A stretch of 64,000 nt of DNA from assembly GCA_021731365.1 (NCBI GenBank), contig JAKFXL010000029.1, positions 53,474-117,473 of the forward strand. Reading direction: 5' to 3'. This document shows, one piece after another, positions 9,131 to 16,682 of the stretch. This stretch comes from Gammaproteobacteria bacterium (lineage in GTDB: Bacteria > Pseudomonadota > Gammaproteobacteria > Tenderiales > Tenderiaceae). How positions within the stretch are numbered: the stretch's first letter is position 1; each line of letters opens with the position of its first letter. A model generated the notes under the pieces. It was not told where the DNA came from, ran no database searches, and saw nothing but the letters and a program-made list of their open reading frames with translations. The position numbers were made by a program, and so were the translations under genes.

Positions 9131-9313
9131 TTGGAGAGAATTCTTGGCCTGCTGCGGAAATCGCCAACCATGACTACCAGGGAAATAGCGCAGCATCTAG
9201 GCATCAGCCAGCGCGCCATTGAAAAACAGATAGACAAACTCAAGCGCGATGGTCGTCTGCGCCGGATCGGTCCTGACAAAGGCGGCTACTGGCAAGTATT
9301 GGATGCATCTTGA
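9131..9313 (+). pseudogene. second winged-helix fragment
   Basis: Sixty residues from a TTG, with TTREIAQHLGISQRAIEKQI and LRRIGPDKGGYWQVL: a helix-turn-helix followed by the wing. It parallels the fragment just upstream (ISQRAIE...GGYW against SPQRTIE...GGYY), so the two look like related C-terminal tails left side by side. It may conceivably be expressed as a tiny regulator, but the lack of a ribosome-binding site and the decayed surroundings favour a remnant. Confidence 0.45.
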
Positions 9314-9426
9314 TGATCTCCATGACCAACATCACCACCGGCATCCAAAACCTCAACAAACGTGATCAGATATACTACAATCCGCACGCCGTTATCCCAT
9401 GCCAATTGAAGGAAATTGTTGACTAA

Positions 9427-9972
9427 ATGCAATCCACAAGACTCACTATCCCCGATGTCCTACTCATCGAACCTAAGGTTTTCGGTGATGACCGAGGCTT
9501 CTTTTTCGAAAGCTACAACCAGCACCAGTTCGAAGAAGCCATCGGGAGAAAAATCACCTTCGTTCAGGACAACCACTCTCGTTCGGTAAAAGGGGTGCTG
9601 CGCGGTTTGCACTATCAAATCAAACAGCCACAGGGAAAACTAGTACGCGTAGTACAAGGTGAAGTGTTTGATGTGGTAGTGGATCTGCGTAAAAGCTCCC
9701 CCACCTTCGGTCAATGGATTGGTGAAATCCTTTCGGCTGAAAATAAAAAACAGCTTTGGGTTCCAGAAGGATTTGCACACGGATTCTTAGTGCTAAGTGA
9801 GTCTGCGGAATTTCTTTATAAAACCACCGATTACTGGGCGCCTGAGCATGAGCGATGTATTGCATGGAATGACGCAACCCTGGCAATCGACTGGCCCATC
9901 AGTGATAAACCATCTCTCTCGGGCAAAGATGCGCAAGGTGCCGCGTTCAAATCAGCAGAGGTTTTTGTTTGA
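9427..9972 (+). CDS. rfbC: dTDP-4-dehydrorhamnose 3,5-epimerase
   Basis: Cupin-fold epimerase, third step of dTDP-L-rhamnose synthesis. The 181 residues match the family length. Landmarks are FFFESYNQHQFEEAIG, the catalytic His in VLRGLHYQ, the Asp in VFDVVVDLRKSSPTFG, and the Tyr in EFLYKTTDYW. It completes the rfbBDA set but is separated from it by about 1 kb of broken genes, so the four were probably contiguous before an IS entered. An AAGGAAAT lies about 12 bases before ATG 9427. The stop TGA overlaps the ATG of a truncated wzm copy. Confidence 0.95.
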   Translation: MQSTRLTIPDVLLIEPKVFGDDRGFFFESYNQHQFEEAIGRKITFVQDNHSRSVKGVLRGLHYQIKQPQGKLVRVVQGEVFDVVVDLRKSSPTFGQWIGEILSAENKKQLWVPEGFAHGFLVLSESAEFLYKTTDYWAPEHERCIAWNDATLAIDWPISDKPSLSGKDAQGAAFKSAEVFV

Positions 9973-10112
9973 TGCAATACTTATCCATTTCCCCCAAAGA
10001 AATGGCCGCCAGCCTGTGGCGCAACCGTGTCCTGACCAAGGCGCTGGTACAGCGCGAAATCATCGGGCGCGTATTAAACTCCATGCAATGGCATCCACGT
10101 TCTTGCGTGTAG
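9972..10112 (+). pseudogene. 5' remnant of a second wzm (O-antigen ABC permease)
   Basis: From an ATG overlapping the rfbC stop, the frame reads EMAASLWRNRVLTKALV and QREIIGR, the cytoplasmic N-terminus typical of Wzm (compare SIWRHRELILQMTKRDVIGRY in the intact gene at 13330). Homology ends after about 33 codons, and the frame stops at TAG 10110-10112. It is not a copy of the intact wzm at the sequence level, so it records an earlier or alternative ABC export system. Confidence 0.65.
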
Positions 10113-10310
10113 ACCGAAATCAGAGGAGAGTCCGCAGCCATCGAAGTTGGCACGAACGTAAATCTGGGGGAAGGGGAAAGCGGAATTGTGGGGGTAGAAT
10201 TCGTCATGAGCAGAAGAGGCTGTTTGTGTTTTATGTTCTGGCCTGATAACATCAAATATATCAATCGGTTACTTTTGTTTATGCCCCTTTTTAAGCAAAA
10301 TTTAGGCTAA
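10113..10310 (+). other. unrecognised open stretch in the rfbC-fcl gap
   Basis: After the wzm remnant the same strand stays open for 65 codons in one frame (EIRGESAAIEVGTNVNLGEG and GIVGVEFVMS are protein-like) but has no start codon at its head and no match I recognise. The last part is AT-rich. It may be a broken gene end joined by the deletion that removed wzm. Beyond it, up to 10361, I see only an AGGAT ribosome site for the next gene. Confidence 0.25.
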
Positions 10311-10361
10311 AGCTTGTGGTTTCCAAACTTCACGTAAAATTTACACCAATAGGATCGTTAT

Positions 10362-11351
10362 ATGACTGAGACAAGCAAGATCGCGCCCACTGTCGTCGCA
10401 TCCTTCGCTGGCAAGAAGGTTTGGATCACAGGCCACAGAGGTATGTTGGGCTCCGCCATGGTCCGCCGCTTTGCGAATGAAGGAGCCCAGCTCCTGCTGG
10501 CTTCGCGCGCGGAACTTGACCTCACAGATCAGGCTGCGGTATTAGCATGGATGGAGAAGAATCGTCCAGAGCTGATCTTCCACATTGGCGCCAAGGTCGG
10601 TGGTATTCATGCGAATGTAACGCAGCCAGCTGATTTCCTCCACGACAACCTGATGATCCAAACTAATGTCATAGACGGTGCGTACCGTATTGGTGTGGAG
10701 AAGCTAGTGTTTGTCGCTACCAATTGCACCTATCCTTCAAAGGCACCTCAGCCCATATTTGAAGACGCGCTCCTCACCGGTCCGCTCGACGATAGTATTC
10801 GCGCCTATGCAATTGGTAAAATAGCCGGAATAGAAATGTGCCGTGCGTACCGCAAGCAGCACGGCTGCAATTTTATTTCGGTGATTCCGCCCAACCTGTA
10901 TGGCCCCGGCGATAATTATCATCCCCTGCACAGTCACGTAGTCGCAGGAATCCTGCGCCGCACGCACGAAGCTAAAATGGTCGGCAATGCTGAGTTCGTT
11001 GTTTGGGGCGACGGTACACCCCGCCGCGAACTACTGCATGTGGATGACTTGGCGGATGCCATGAAATACATCATGCAGGCACCTACCACTCACGACTTGT
11101 ATAACATCGGCTGCGGCCATGACCTAACTATATCCGAGATTGCCACGATCATTGCAGAAGTGGTCGGTTTCGAGGGCAATCTCGTCTTCGACACATCCAA
11201 GCCCAACGGCACGATGAGCAAGCTGCTAGACAGCCGCCGCATTCGGTCTCTCGGCTGGGAACCCAAGATCGAAGAAAAAGCTGGATTACGCAGTGCATAT
11301 GAAGATTTCTTGCAACTTTTGCAGTCGCCCAAATTGGGTGCACGTCTTTAA
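10362..11351 (+). CDS. GDP-L-fucose synthase-like epimerase/reductase, copy 1
   Basis: Extended SDR of the Fcl (WcaG) family, 329 residues, which turns GDP-4-keto-6-deoxymannose into GDP-fucose in characterised members. The Rossmann loop is WITGHRGMLGSAM near 25-37, the Tyr-Lys pair is in YAIGKIAG near 150, and PNLYGPGDNYHPLHSHV is the substrate-binding segment. The usual GSSCIYP carrying the catalytic Ser and Cys reads ATNCTYP here: Ser is replaced by Thr/Asn while the Cys is kept. A second, more canonical copy lies at 24962 beside gmd. This one may act on a different 4-keto sugar. The ribosome site AGGAT lies just before ATG 10362. Confidence 0.8.
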   Translation: MTETSKIAPTVVASFAGKKVWITGHRGMLGSAMVRRFANEGAQLLLASRAELDLTDQAAVLAWMEKNRPELIFHIGAKVGGIHANVTQPADFLHDNLMIQTNVIDGAYRIGVEKLVFVATNCTYPSKAPQPIFEDALLTGPLDDSIRAYAIGKIAGIEMCRAYRKQHGCNFISVIPPNLYGPGDNYHPLHSHVVAGILRRTHEAKMVGNAEFVVWGDGTPRRELLHVDDLADAMKYIMQAPTTHDLYNIGCGHDLTISEIATIIAEVVGFEGNLVFDTSKPNGTMSKLLDSRRIRSLGWEPKIEEKAGLRSAYEDFLQLLQSPKLGARL

Positions 11352-11383
11352 AACAAAAATAAACATAAACGGAATAAGAAAAA

Positions 11384-13333
11384 ATGTGCGCAGACTTTAA
11401 GTTGCCTGAGAAAAGCATCGGTCGTTTCGGAGTGGTCAAATTATGGCCAGAGATCAAGACAGCCGAAGACGAATGCATCGCACGCCTGAAACTGGCGGCT
11501 CAGGCGCTGGGCATCGAATGTGTCGAAATTCATGCCGACGGTAGACTGTTGTCCGAACCCCAAGTCAGAGTGTCGAAGGACAACGTGGATTTTGTCATAC
11601 ACCTTCACTATGACACACCCAAACTTTACGACGCCTTTTCCTTTGTTGCTTTGTGGAATCCACTCAAGTTCTATCACGAATGGGGCTATACTCGCTGCTC
11701 GCGTAACCTCACTACACACGACGACTTCATTAGCTGCAGCTCCGATGCAGCTGACGACCACGTGGCGCGGATGGTGCGCACTACATCCACCCACCTACCG
11801 GCGCGCTTCAACCTCTACCACTCGACGGCCGATGTGATTCATGCGCCGTCTTTGGGCGAAGGCAAACTGTTTTATGCCGGTATCAACTGGGATGTACTCA
11901 CCGGTGGGAAATCGCGCCACCAGGAAGTGCTCAAGCGCCTCGACAAGACCGGGATGTTGCGCATTTACGGCCCCACCATTTTCCAGGGCGTCAAAGTGTG
12001 GGCAGGCTATGAAAGCTATGTGCGCGAAGTCCCTTTCGACGGTGTTTCGATGATCGACGAAATCTCGAAAGCTGGTGTAGCCCTTGTCCTGTCGTCACAG
12101 GCACACAAAGACTCCGTGCTCATGTCCAACCGACTCTTCGAAAGCGTGGCAGCCGGTGCGCTTGTTATCTGCGATGAAAACCAGTTTGCGAAAAAATTCT
12201 TTGGCGATTCGCTACTGTATATAGACAGTAGATCCCCGGTGGAACAAATCTACACCGACATCACTTGCCACCTCGATTGGGCGCGGTCGCATCCTGATCA
12301 GGCGCTTGCGATGATCGCGAAGTCTCAGGACATTTTTCGCCAGAAGTTCTCCCTTACATGCAATCTCAGCGACCTATACATTGGCCTTGCAGAGCGCAGA
12401 CGCGAATTGTTAGCCCGCCAAAATCCGCCGTCGTCGCCCCCCGTGAAGGTTCGGCTCAACTTGCTGATGCCCGAGTATTCTGAAGCGGTTCTTCGTGCCC
12501 ACCTCCACAGCGTCCGCGTGCAGGAATATCAGAATTTCTCCCCGGTTTTAGTTGTTGACACGCACACTGCCAACACATTTCGCTACGAGATTAAGGCGGC
12601 TTTGGCTGCTTCACCTATCGCTATCGAACTGGTCGAAATCGATTACTTCAGGCATGGCATTCACCCCGATATCAAGGCACGCAGACGCCTAGGCGAGATC
12701 ATCCTGCAATTGCTGGCGGGCGCTGCCGGAGCGGATGCCTTCATGGTGGTGGCGCCAAACGAATCGCTTTGGTCTAACCACCTCGCCGTGCTGGCTGGTG
12801 CTATGCAACGCGACCCTGATATTAGCTGCGCCGCCACAGCCGCGGTGATATTTGACGGCGATGTTGCGGTTCATAGCGTGCACGAGCTTATTGACTTCGG
12901 TCACGTTGATCGTAGGGGCCCTCCGGGATATGGCCGCTTTATCTTCCGTATGGCAACTATCCCACAGGACATCGGCATAGCACTGCCATACCTAGATGGC
13001 AGGCCTCTTGCGGTGCTGGCAGGTGGCAATGCCATAGCCCAGCAGCTACCAGCTACAATCATTATCTATGCGGATTGCGAGTTTCCTGAACGTTCATGGG
13101 ATGAGGCAGCTGAAAATGAAATTATTCGCGATTACAGTCCCGGCGCATTCAATGTGTCAACTGGTTTCGGCCCTCGCCCCCTCACTGTGCAACCATTAGC
13201 CCCCACCATGTCCATGCTGCAGCTTGCCCGCAGGCTCTTCAACCGACGCTGGGTAAATGTGCAAGTAGCGGCTATCAAAAAGCAGGGGCTGTCGGCGCGT
13301 ATACAAATATTCAAGCGGAAATTGGGCCTGTGA
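11384..13333 (+). CDS. two-domain glycosyltransferase
   Basis: Large glycosyltransferase, 649 residues. About 10-345 resembles GT-B proteins of the CgeB/GT4 type: LFYAGINWDVLTGGKSRH, a central LRIYGPTIFQG, and the nucleotide-binding acidic loop SNRLFESVAAGALVICDE. About 355-570 looks like a GT-A (family 2) fold: RLNLLMPEYSEAVLRAHLHS, VLVVDTHTANTF, and an ADAFMVVAPNESLW segment where a DxD motif would be expected. APNE lacks the aspartates, so the second domain may be inactive or use other ligands. It overlaps wzm by four bases (GTGA). The sugar donor is unknown. Confidence 0.7.
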   Translation: MCADFKLPEKSIGRFGVVKLWPEIKTAEDECIARLKLAAQALGIECVEIHADGRLLSEPQVRVSKDNVDFVIHLHYDTPKLYDAFSFVALWNPLKFYHEWGYTRCSRNLTTHDDFISCSSDAADDHVARMVRTTSTHLPARFNLYHSTADVIHAPSLGEGKLFYAGINWDVLTGGKSRHQEVLKRLDKTGMLRIYGPTIFQGVKVWAGYESYVREVPFDGVSMIDEISKAGVALVLSSQAHKDSVLMSNRLFESVAAGALVICDENQFAKKFFGDSLLYIDSRSPVEQIYTDITCHLDWARSHPDQALAMIAKSQDIFRQKFSLTCNLSDLYIGLAERRRELLARQNPPSSPPVKVRLNLLMPEYSEAVLRAHLHSVRVQEYQNFSPVLVVDTHTANTFRYEIKAALAASPIAIELVEIDYFRHGIHPDIKARRRLGEIILQLLAGAAGADAFMVVAPNESLWSNHLAVLAGAMQRDPDISCAATAAVIFDGDVAVHSVHELIDFGHVDRRGPPGYGRFIFRMATIPQDIGIALPYLDGRPLAVLAGGNAIAQQLPATIIIYADCEFPERSWDEAAENEIIRDYSPGAFNVSTGFGPRPLTVQPLAPTMSMLQLARRLFNRRWVNVQVAAIKKQGLSARIQIFKRKLGL

Positions 13334-14160
13334 ATCCACACGCCCCAGCCTCTGTTTCACTCGCTTCTCTCTTCCGAAGCATCTGGCGGCACCGAGAGCT
13401 TATACTCCAGATGACGAAAAGGGACGTAATAGGGCGTTACAAGGGCTCCATCATGGGGCTTATGTGGTCTTTCGTAAGCCCCATTTTGCTATTGGCCATG
13501 TACACCTTGGTTTTTTCAGTAGTGTTCAAGGCGCGCTGGGGGGTAGGGGAACCCGAAAGCAGGATGCAGTTCGCGCTCCTCTTATTCGTTGGTATGATCG
13601 TCCACAGCCTTTTTTCGGAGACGCTGCTCCGCGCGCCCACTCTCATCCTTGCCAACGTCAGCTATGTCAAGAAAATCGTCTTCCCTCTTGAAATTCTTCC
13701 CATCGTGGCCATGGGCGCTTCCGTGTTTCATGCCATGGTCAGCGTGCTGGTGCTCACTGGCGCTTTAGTGGTCATCAATGGCTTTCTCCCATGGTCTGCG
13801 ATTTTCCTGCCACTGGTGCTATTGCCACTCGTCGTTCTTTCGCTCGGCATTGCATGGGCGCTAGCATCCCTAGGTGTATTCCTGCGTGACGTTGCTCAAC
13901 CCATTGGTTTGGCAATGACCCTCTTGCTTTTTGCCTCACCCGTGTTCTACCCAGTATCAGCTTTGCCAGAATATATTCAGCCTTGGTTGATGCTGAACCC
14001 CTTAACGTTCATCATCGAGCAAGCTCGGGTCGTATTGATCTATGGTCAGCTTCCTCATGTCGCTGGTTTGCTGCTTTATTCGCTCATCTCCCTGGCTATT
14101 GCGTGGATAGGTTATGCCTGGTTCCAAAAAACACGAAAAGGATTCGCGAATGTCCTCTGA
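13330..14160 (+). CDS. wzm: polysaccharide ABC transporter permease
   Basis: Membrane half of the ABC exporter that moves undecaprenyl-linked O-polysaccharide to the periplasm. The 276 residues have the typical amphipathic N-terminus (SIWRHRELILQMTKRDVIGRYKG) and about six transmembrane segments between 40 and 265. MGLMWSFVSPILLLAMYTLVF is the first and SPVFYPVSALPEYIQPW the conserved late loop. The GTG start overlaps the previous stop. It is coupled to wzt (11-base overlap). ABC export means that the full-length chain is built in the cytoplasm and no Wzy polymerase is needed. Confidence 0.93.
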   Translation: MNPHAPASVSLASLFRSIWRHRELILQMTKRDVIGRYKGSIMGLMWSFVSPILLLAMYTLVFSVVFKARWGVGEPESRMQFALLLFVGMIVHSLFSETLLRAPTLILANVSYVKKIVFPLEILPIVAMGASVFHAMVSVLVLTGALVVINGFLPWSAIFLPLVLLPLVVLSLGIAWALASLGVFLRDVAQPIGLAMTLLLFASPVFYPVSALPEYIQPWLMLNPLTFIIEQARVVLIYGQLPHVAGLLLYSLISLAIAWIGYAWFQKTRKGFANVL

Positions 14161-15457
14161 CGATTTCGCCATCCGCGTGGAGGGAATATCCAAACGTTTT
14201 GAGCTGTTTGCGCAACCCAGGGACCAGCTCAAACAGCTTGTTTTGCCGAGACTCAGGCGACTTGCTGGACTATCCGAGCGTAAATATTTCAGAGAATTCT
14301 GGGCACTTCGCAACGTATCGCTCGAAGTACGGAAGGGGGAGTCCTGTGGGATTGTCGGTCTGAACGGCAGTGGCAAGAGCACGTTACTGCAGATTATTAC
14401 CGGCACCCTTACACCAACCATGGGGCGAGTTACGACGCAAGGTCGCATTGCCGCCCTGCTCGAACTAGGTTCGGGGTTTAATCCCGAATTTACCGGTTGC
14501 GAAAACGTCTACATGAACGGAGCACTACTCGGCTTCAGTCGGCAGCAGATTACCGACAGACTTGACGACATCCAGGCCTTCGCAGACATTGGTGACCACT
14601 TTAACCAGCCGTTGGCGACCTATTCGAGTGGGATGCAAATGCGAGTTGCTTTCGCGGTTTCTACCTCATTCAATCCCGACATCCTTATCATCGACGAAGC
14701 GCTGGCCGTAGGTGATGCATACTTCCAGCAGAAATGTTTTCATAGACTCGAAAAGTTCAAGGAAGGAGGAGGCACCTTACTTTTCGTTTCGCACGATGCG
14801 AATACGGTGAAGCACCTGTGTGACAAGGCGCTGCTAATCAGCAATGGTAGCGCTATTAGCTATGGCGCGCCCCGTGACGTCATTGACCTGTACCAAGGTC
14901 TTGTCGCGCAAAAAACCGACATGGGCGAACGTGAAGTTACTATAACTCAGAATGTTCCGCCTGCTTCGTGGCAGAAAGCCACGACAGTGACTACCAACGA
15001 AGATGCAGAGCTGATCGACTTCAAACTACTAGGAATGAACGATCAGATAGTCACGCATCTTGAAAGCGACACACCGCTCACCGTGCAGTACGTGGTGAAG
15101 TTACGTAAGGACTTTGATCGCCCAGCCTTCGGTTTGATCGTGCGGGATCGAATTGGCCGCTCCATCTTTGAGACTAGCACCTACGCCATGCGCATGACCG
15201 AGACGCCCATCACTGGTGGAACGCAGGTGGTGGTGCGCTTCCTCTTCAATTTTAATCTCAGAGCCGGGCAGTACTCATTTTCCGTTGGTGTTGCAAACAG
15301 AGGGTTCGACCGTAGCGAGTTTGAGGAGCACAGCCTACTGATGCATGATGTGGAACAATTACAGGTAGTCGAATCGTCAGCAGCTGCATTTTATGGTGGC
15401 ATCTTCAACATGAATCCAACTGTGACCATAGATATCTTGGAGCAATGCAATGATTAA
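14150..15457 (+). CDS. wzt: polysaccharide ABC transporter ATPase with carbohydrate-binding tail
   Basis: ATPase partner of Wzm. From ATG 14150 (435 aa) the Walker A loop GLNGSGKST is at 70-78, the signature YSSGMQMR at 158-165, Walker B ILIIDEA at 178-184, and the switch His in FVSHDA at 215. Residues about 280-435 form the beta-sandwich Wzt C-terminal domain (LTVQYVVKLRK, FGLIVRDRIGRSIFET, AGQYSFSVGVANRG). In characterised members this recognises the capped non-reducing end of the chain before export. Its presence predicts a chain-terminating enzyme nearby; the FkbM-like gene overlaps its stop by eight bases. ATG 14114 in the same frame is less likely because it lies far inside wzm. Confidence 0.93.
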   Translation: MSSDDFAIRVEGISKRFELFAQPRDQLKQLVLPRLRRLAGLSERKYFREFWALRNVSLEVRKGESCGIVGLNGSGKSTLLQIITGTLTPTMGRVTTQGRIAALLELGSGFNPEFTGCENVYMNGALLGFSRQQITDRLDDIQAFADIGDHFNQPLATYSSGMQMRVAFAVSTSFNPDILIIDEALAVGDAYFQQKCFHRLEKFKEGGGTLLFVSHDANTVKHLCDKALLISNGSAISYGAPRDVIDLYQGLVAQKTDMGEREVTITQNVPPASWQKATTVTTNEDAELIDFKLLGMNDQIVTHLESDTPLTVQYVVKLRKDFDRPAFGLIVRDRIGRSIFETSTYAMRMTETPITGGTQVVVRFLFNFNLRAGQYSFSVGVANRGFDRSEFEEHSLLMHDVEQLQVVESSAAAFYGGIFNMNPTVTIDILEQCND

Positions 15458-16517
15458 CTTTTCTTTCTCACGAAAAACTCAGTTAAAGGCCCTAGAGGTT
15501 GCAGTACGTGAGCTGGTGGAGAGACAACTACACATGCAAACCATGCTAGAGGAAGCTGTACGCCTACAGGTGGATAGCCATCAGCATTTCGAGACACTGC
15601 TGGCCCAAAAAATTCTAACCACTGCCGAGATGGCAGCGATGAGTCCGCACCTCCACCGTAACTTCCTGTCCAACGACGATTCGGCGGTGCAAAAAAATCT
15701 TGTAGCCACCTGGCGGCTGTGCGCACCAAGTTTGTTGGGCCACTCGGAGCTTGTTGAGAGTGGCTTTCGGGTATTCTCGCAGAACGACGAAGACGGCATA
15801 CTACTACGACTTTTCACCCATATAGGCCACACTAACCGTTACGTCATCGAAATAGGCAGTAATTGCAGCGGCTCGGACGTAGGCATCCCTGAAAACTTAT
15901 CAACCAATCTAATCGTCAACCATGGTTGGCATGGTTCAATCTTCGAAATGAGCGAGATAGAGTGCGACAGGATGCGTTATTTCTTCGCGCGTGCCCATAC
16001 AACCCGTCATTTTCATTGGGACAAGGATGGCAAAAACACCTATTATTCTCCGCGCATTGCCCAGCAGTTAATTAGCCCCGAAAACATTAACCAAATTCTC
16101 GTCGAAGCAAACAATGAGCCAGAACCAGACTTAATGATCATTGACATCGACGGCGGCGATTACGCTGTGATGCAGAATCTGCATGTCGTCAAGCCACGGG
16201 TAATTGTTGTAGAGTTCGAAAAGCGGTTCAGGGAACGTTACAGCGTGGTTCAGTTCGACAGAACAAACTTCAGCCAACGCTGGCAACAATCTGGCAGCGC
16301 GAGCCTGACAGCCTGGGAAAAGCTGTTGGGAACACGTGGTTACACCTTGTGCGCTGTTGGTACCTGCGGCTTCAATGCGTTTTTCGTCAGGTCCGATGTA
16401 GCTGTTGGCAAGATTTCATCAATGACGGCCACTGACGCATTCGATAGCCATCCCATTGTTTCGAGGTTGGGAGAAGATTTTTGGCTCACTCCAGATGAAA
16501 CGTGGCAAGTCGTTTAG
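15450..16517 (+). CDS. FkbM-like methyltransferase with N-terminal coiled coil, candidate chain terminator
   Basis: 355 residues. About 8-55 has heptad-rich, charged helix character (LKALEVAVRELVERQLHMQTM) and probably forms a coiled coil. From about 105 the sequence resembles FkbM-type SAM methyltransferases: FSQNDEDGILLRLF, the SAM loop YVIEIGSN near 132, LMIIDIDGGDYAVM, and PRVIVVEFE. In ABC-exported O-antigens a methyl- or kinase-type terminator with a coiled coil (WbdD in E. coli O8/O9a) caps the chain, and the Wzt tail reads the cap. The position directly after such a Wzt, overlapping by eight bases, supports that role here. The role is inferred; sequence similarity to WbdD is not claimed. 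Confidence 0.65.
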   Translation: MINFSFSRKTQLKALEVAVRELVERQLHMQTMLEEAVRLQVDSHQHFETLLAQKILTTAEMAAMSPHLHRNFLSNDDSAVQKNLVATWRLCAPSLLGHSELVESGFRVFSQNDEDGILLRLFTHIGHTNRYVIEIGSNCSGSDVGIPENLSTNLIVNHGWHGSIFEMSEIECDRMRYFFARAHTTRHFHWDKDGKNTYYSPRIAQQLISPENINQILVEANNEPEPDLMIIDIDGGDYAVMQNLHVVKPRVIVVEFEKRFRERYSVVQFDRTNFSQRWQQSGSASLTAWEKLLGTRGYTLCAVGTCGFNAFFVRSDVAVGKISSMTATDAFDSHPIVSRLGEDFWLTPDETWQVV

Positions 16518-16529
16518 CAGGGCCGACCC

Positions 16530-16682
16530 ATGCTTACACAACGTATACCAGCAGTTGCCCACCAGGAGGGACTTTACGGAGATGATTTATGGATAAATAT
16601 AACGCGCTGGTGGTTGGCGTGCTTAGCGCTGGCCTCTTTTAAAATCTTAAGATCATTGCGCTCAAAAGGTTTATCAAAATGA
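16530..16682 (+). CDS. small ORF, 50 aa, unknown
   Basis: A 50-codon frame from ATG 16530, preceded by AGGG, whose TGA overlaps the ATG of the large membrane protein gene at 16679 (ATGA). It encodes a hydrophobic stretch NITRWWLACLALASF then a basic end. The overlap suggests translational coupling, but the peptide is not recognisable. It may be a real single-span membrane peptide, a leader ORF, or the tail of a lost glycosyltransferase. Confidence 0.3.
   Translation: MLTQRIPAVAHQEGLYGDDLWINITRWWLACLALASFKILRSLRSKGLSK

Noticed and set aside
9947..10264. 105-codon minus-strand frame over the rfbC end and wzm remnant
   Set aside because: It runs antisense to the end of rfbC and the wzm fragment and has no recognised domain.
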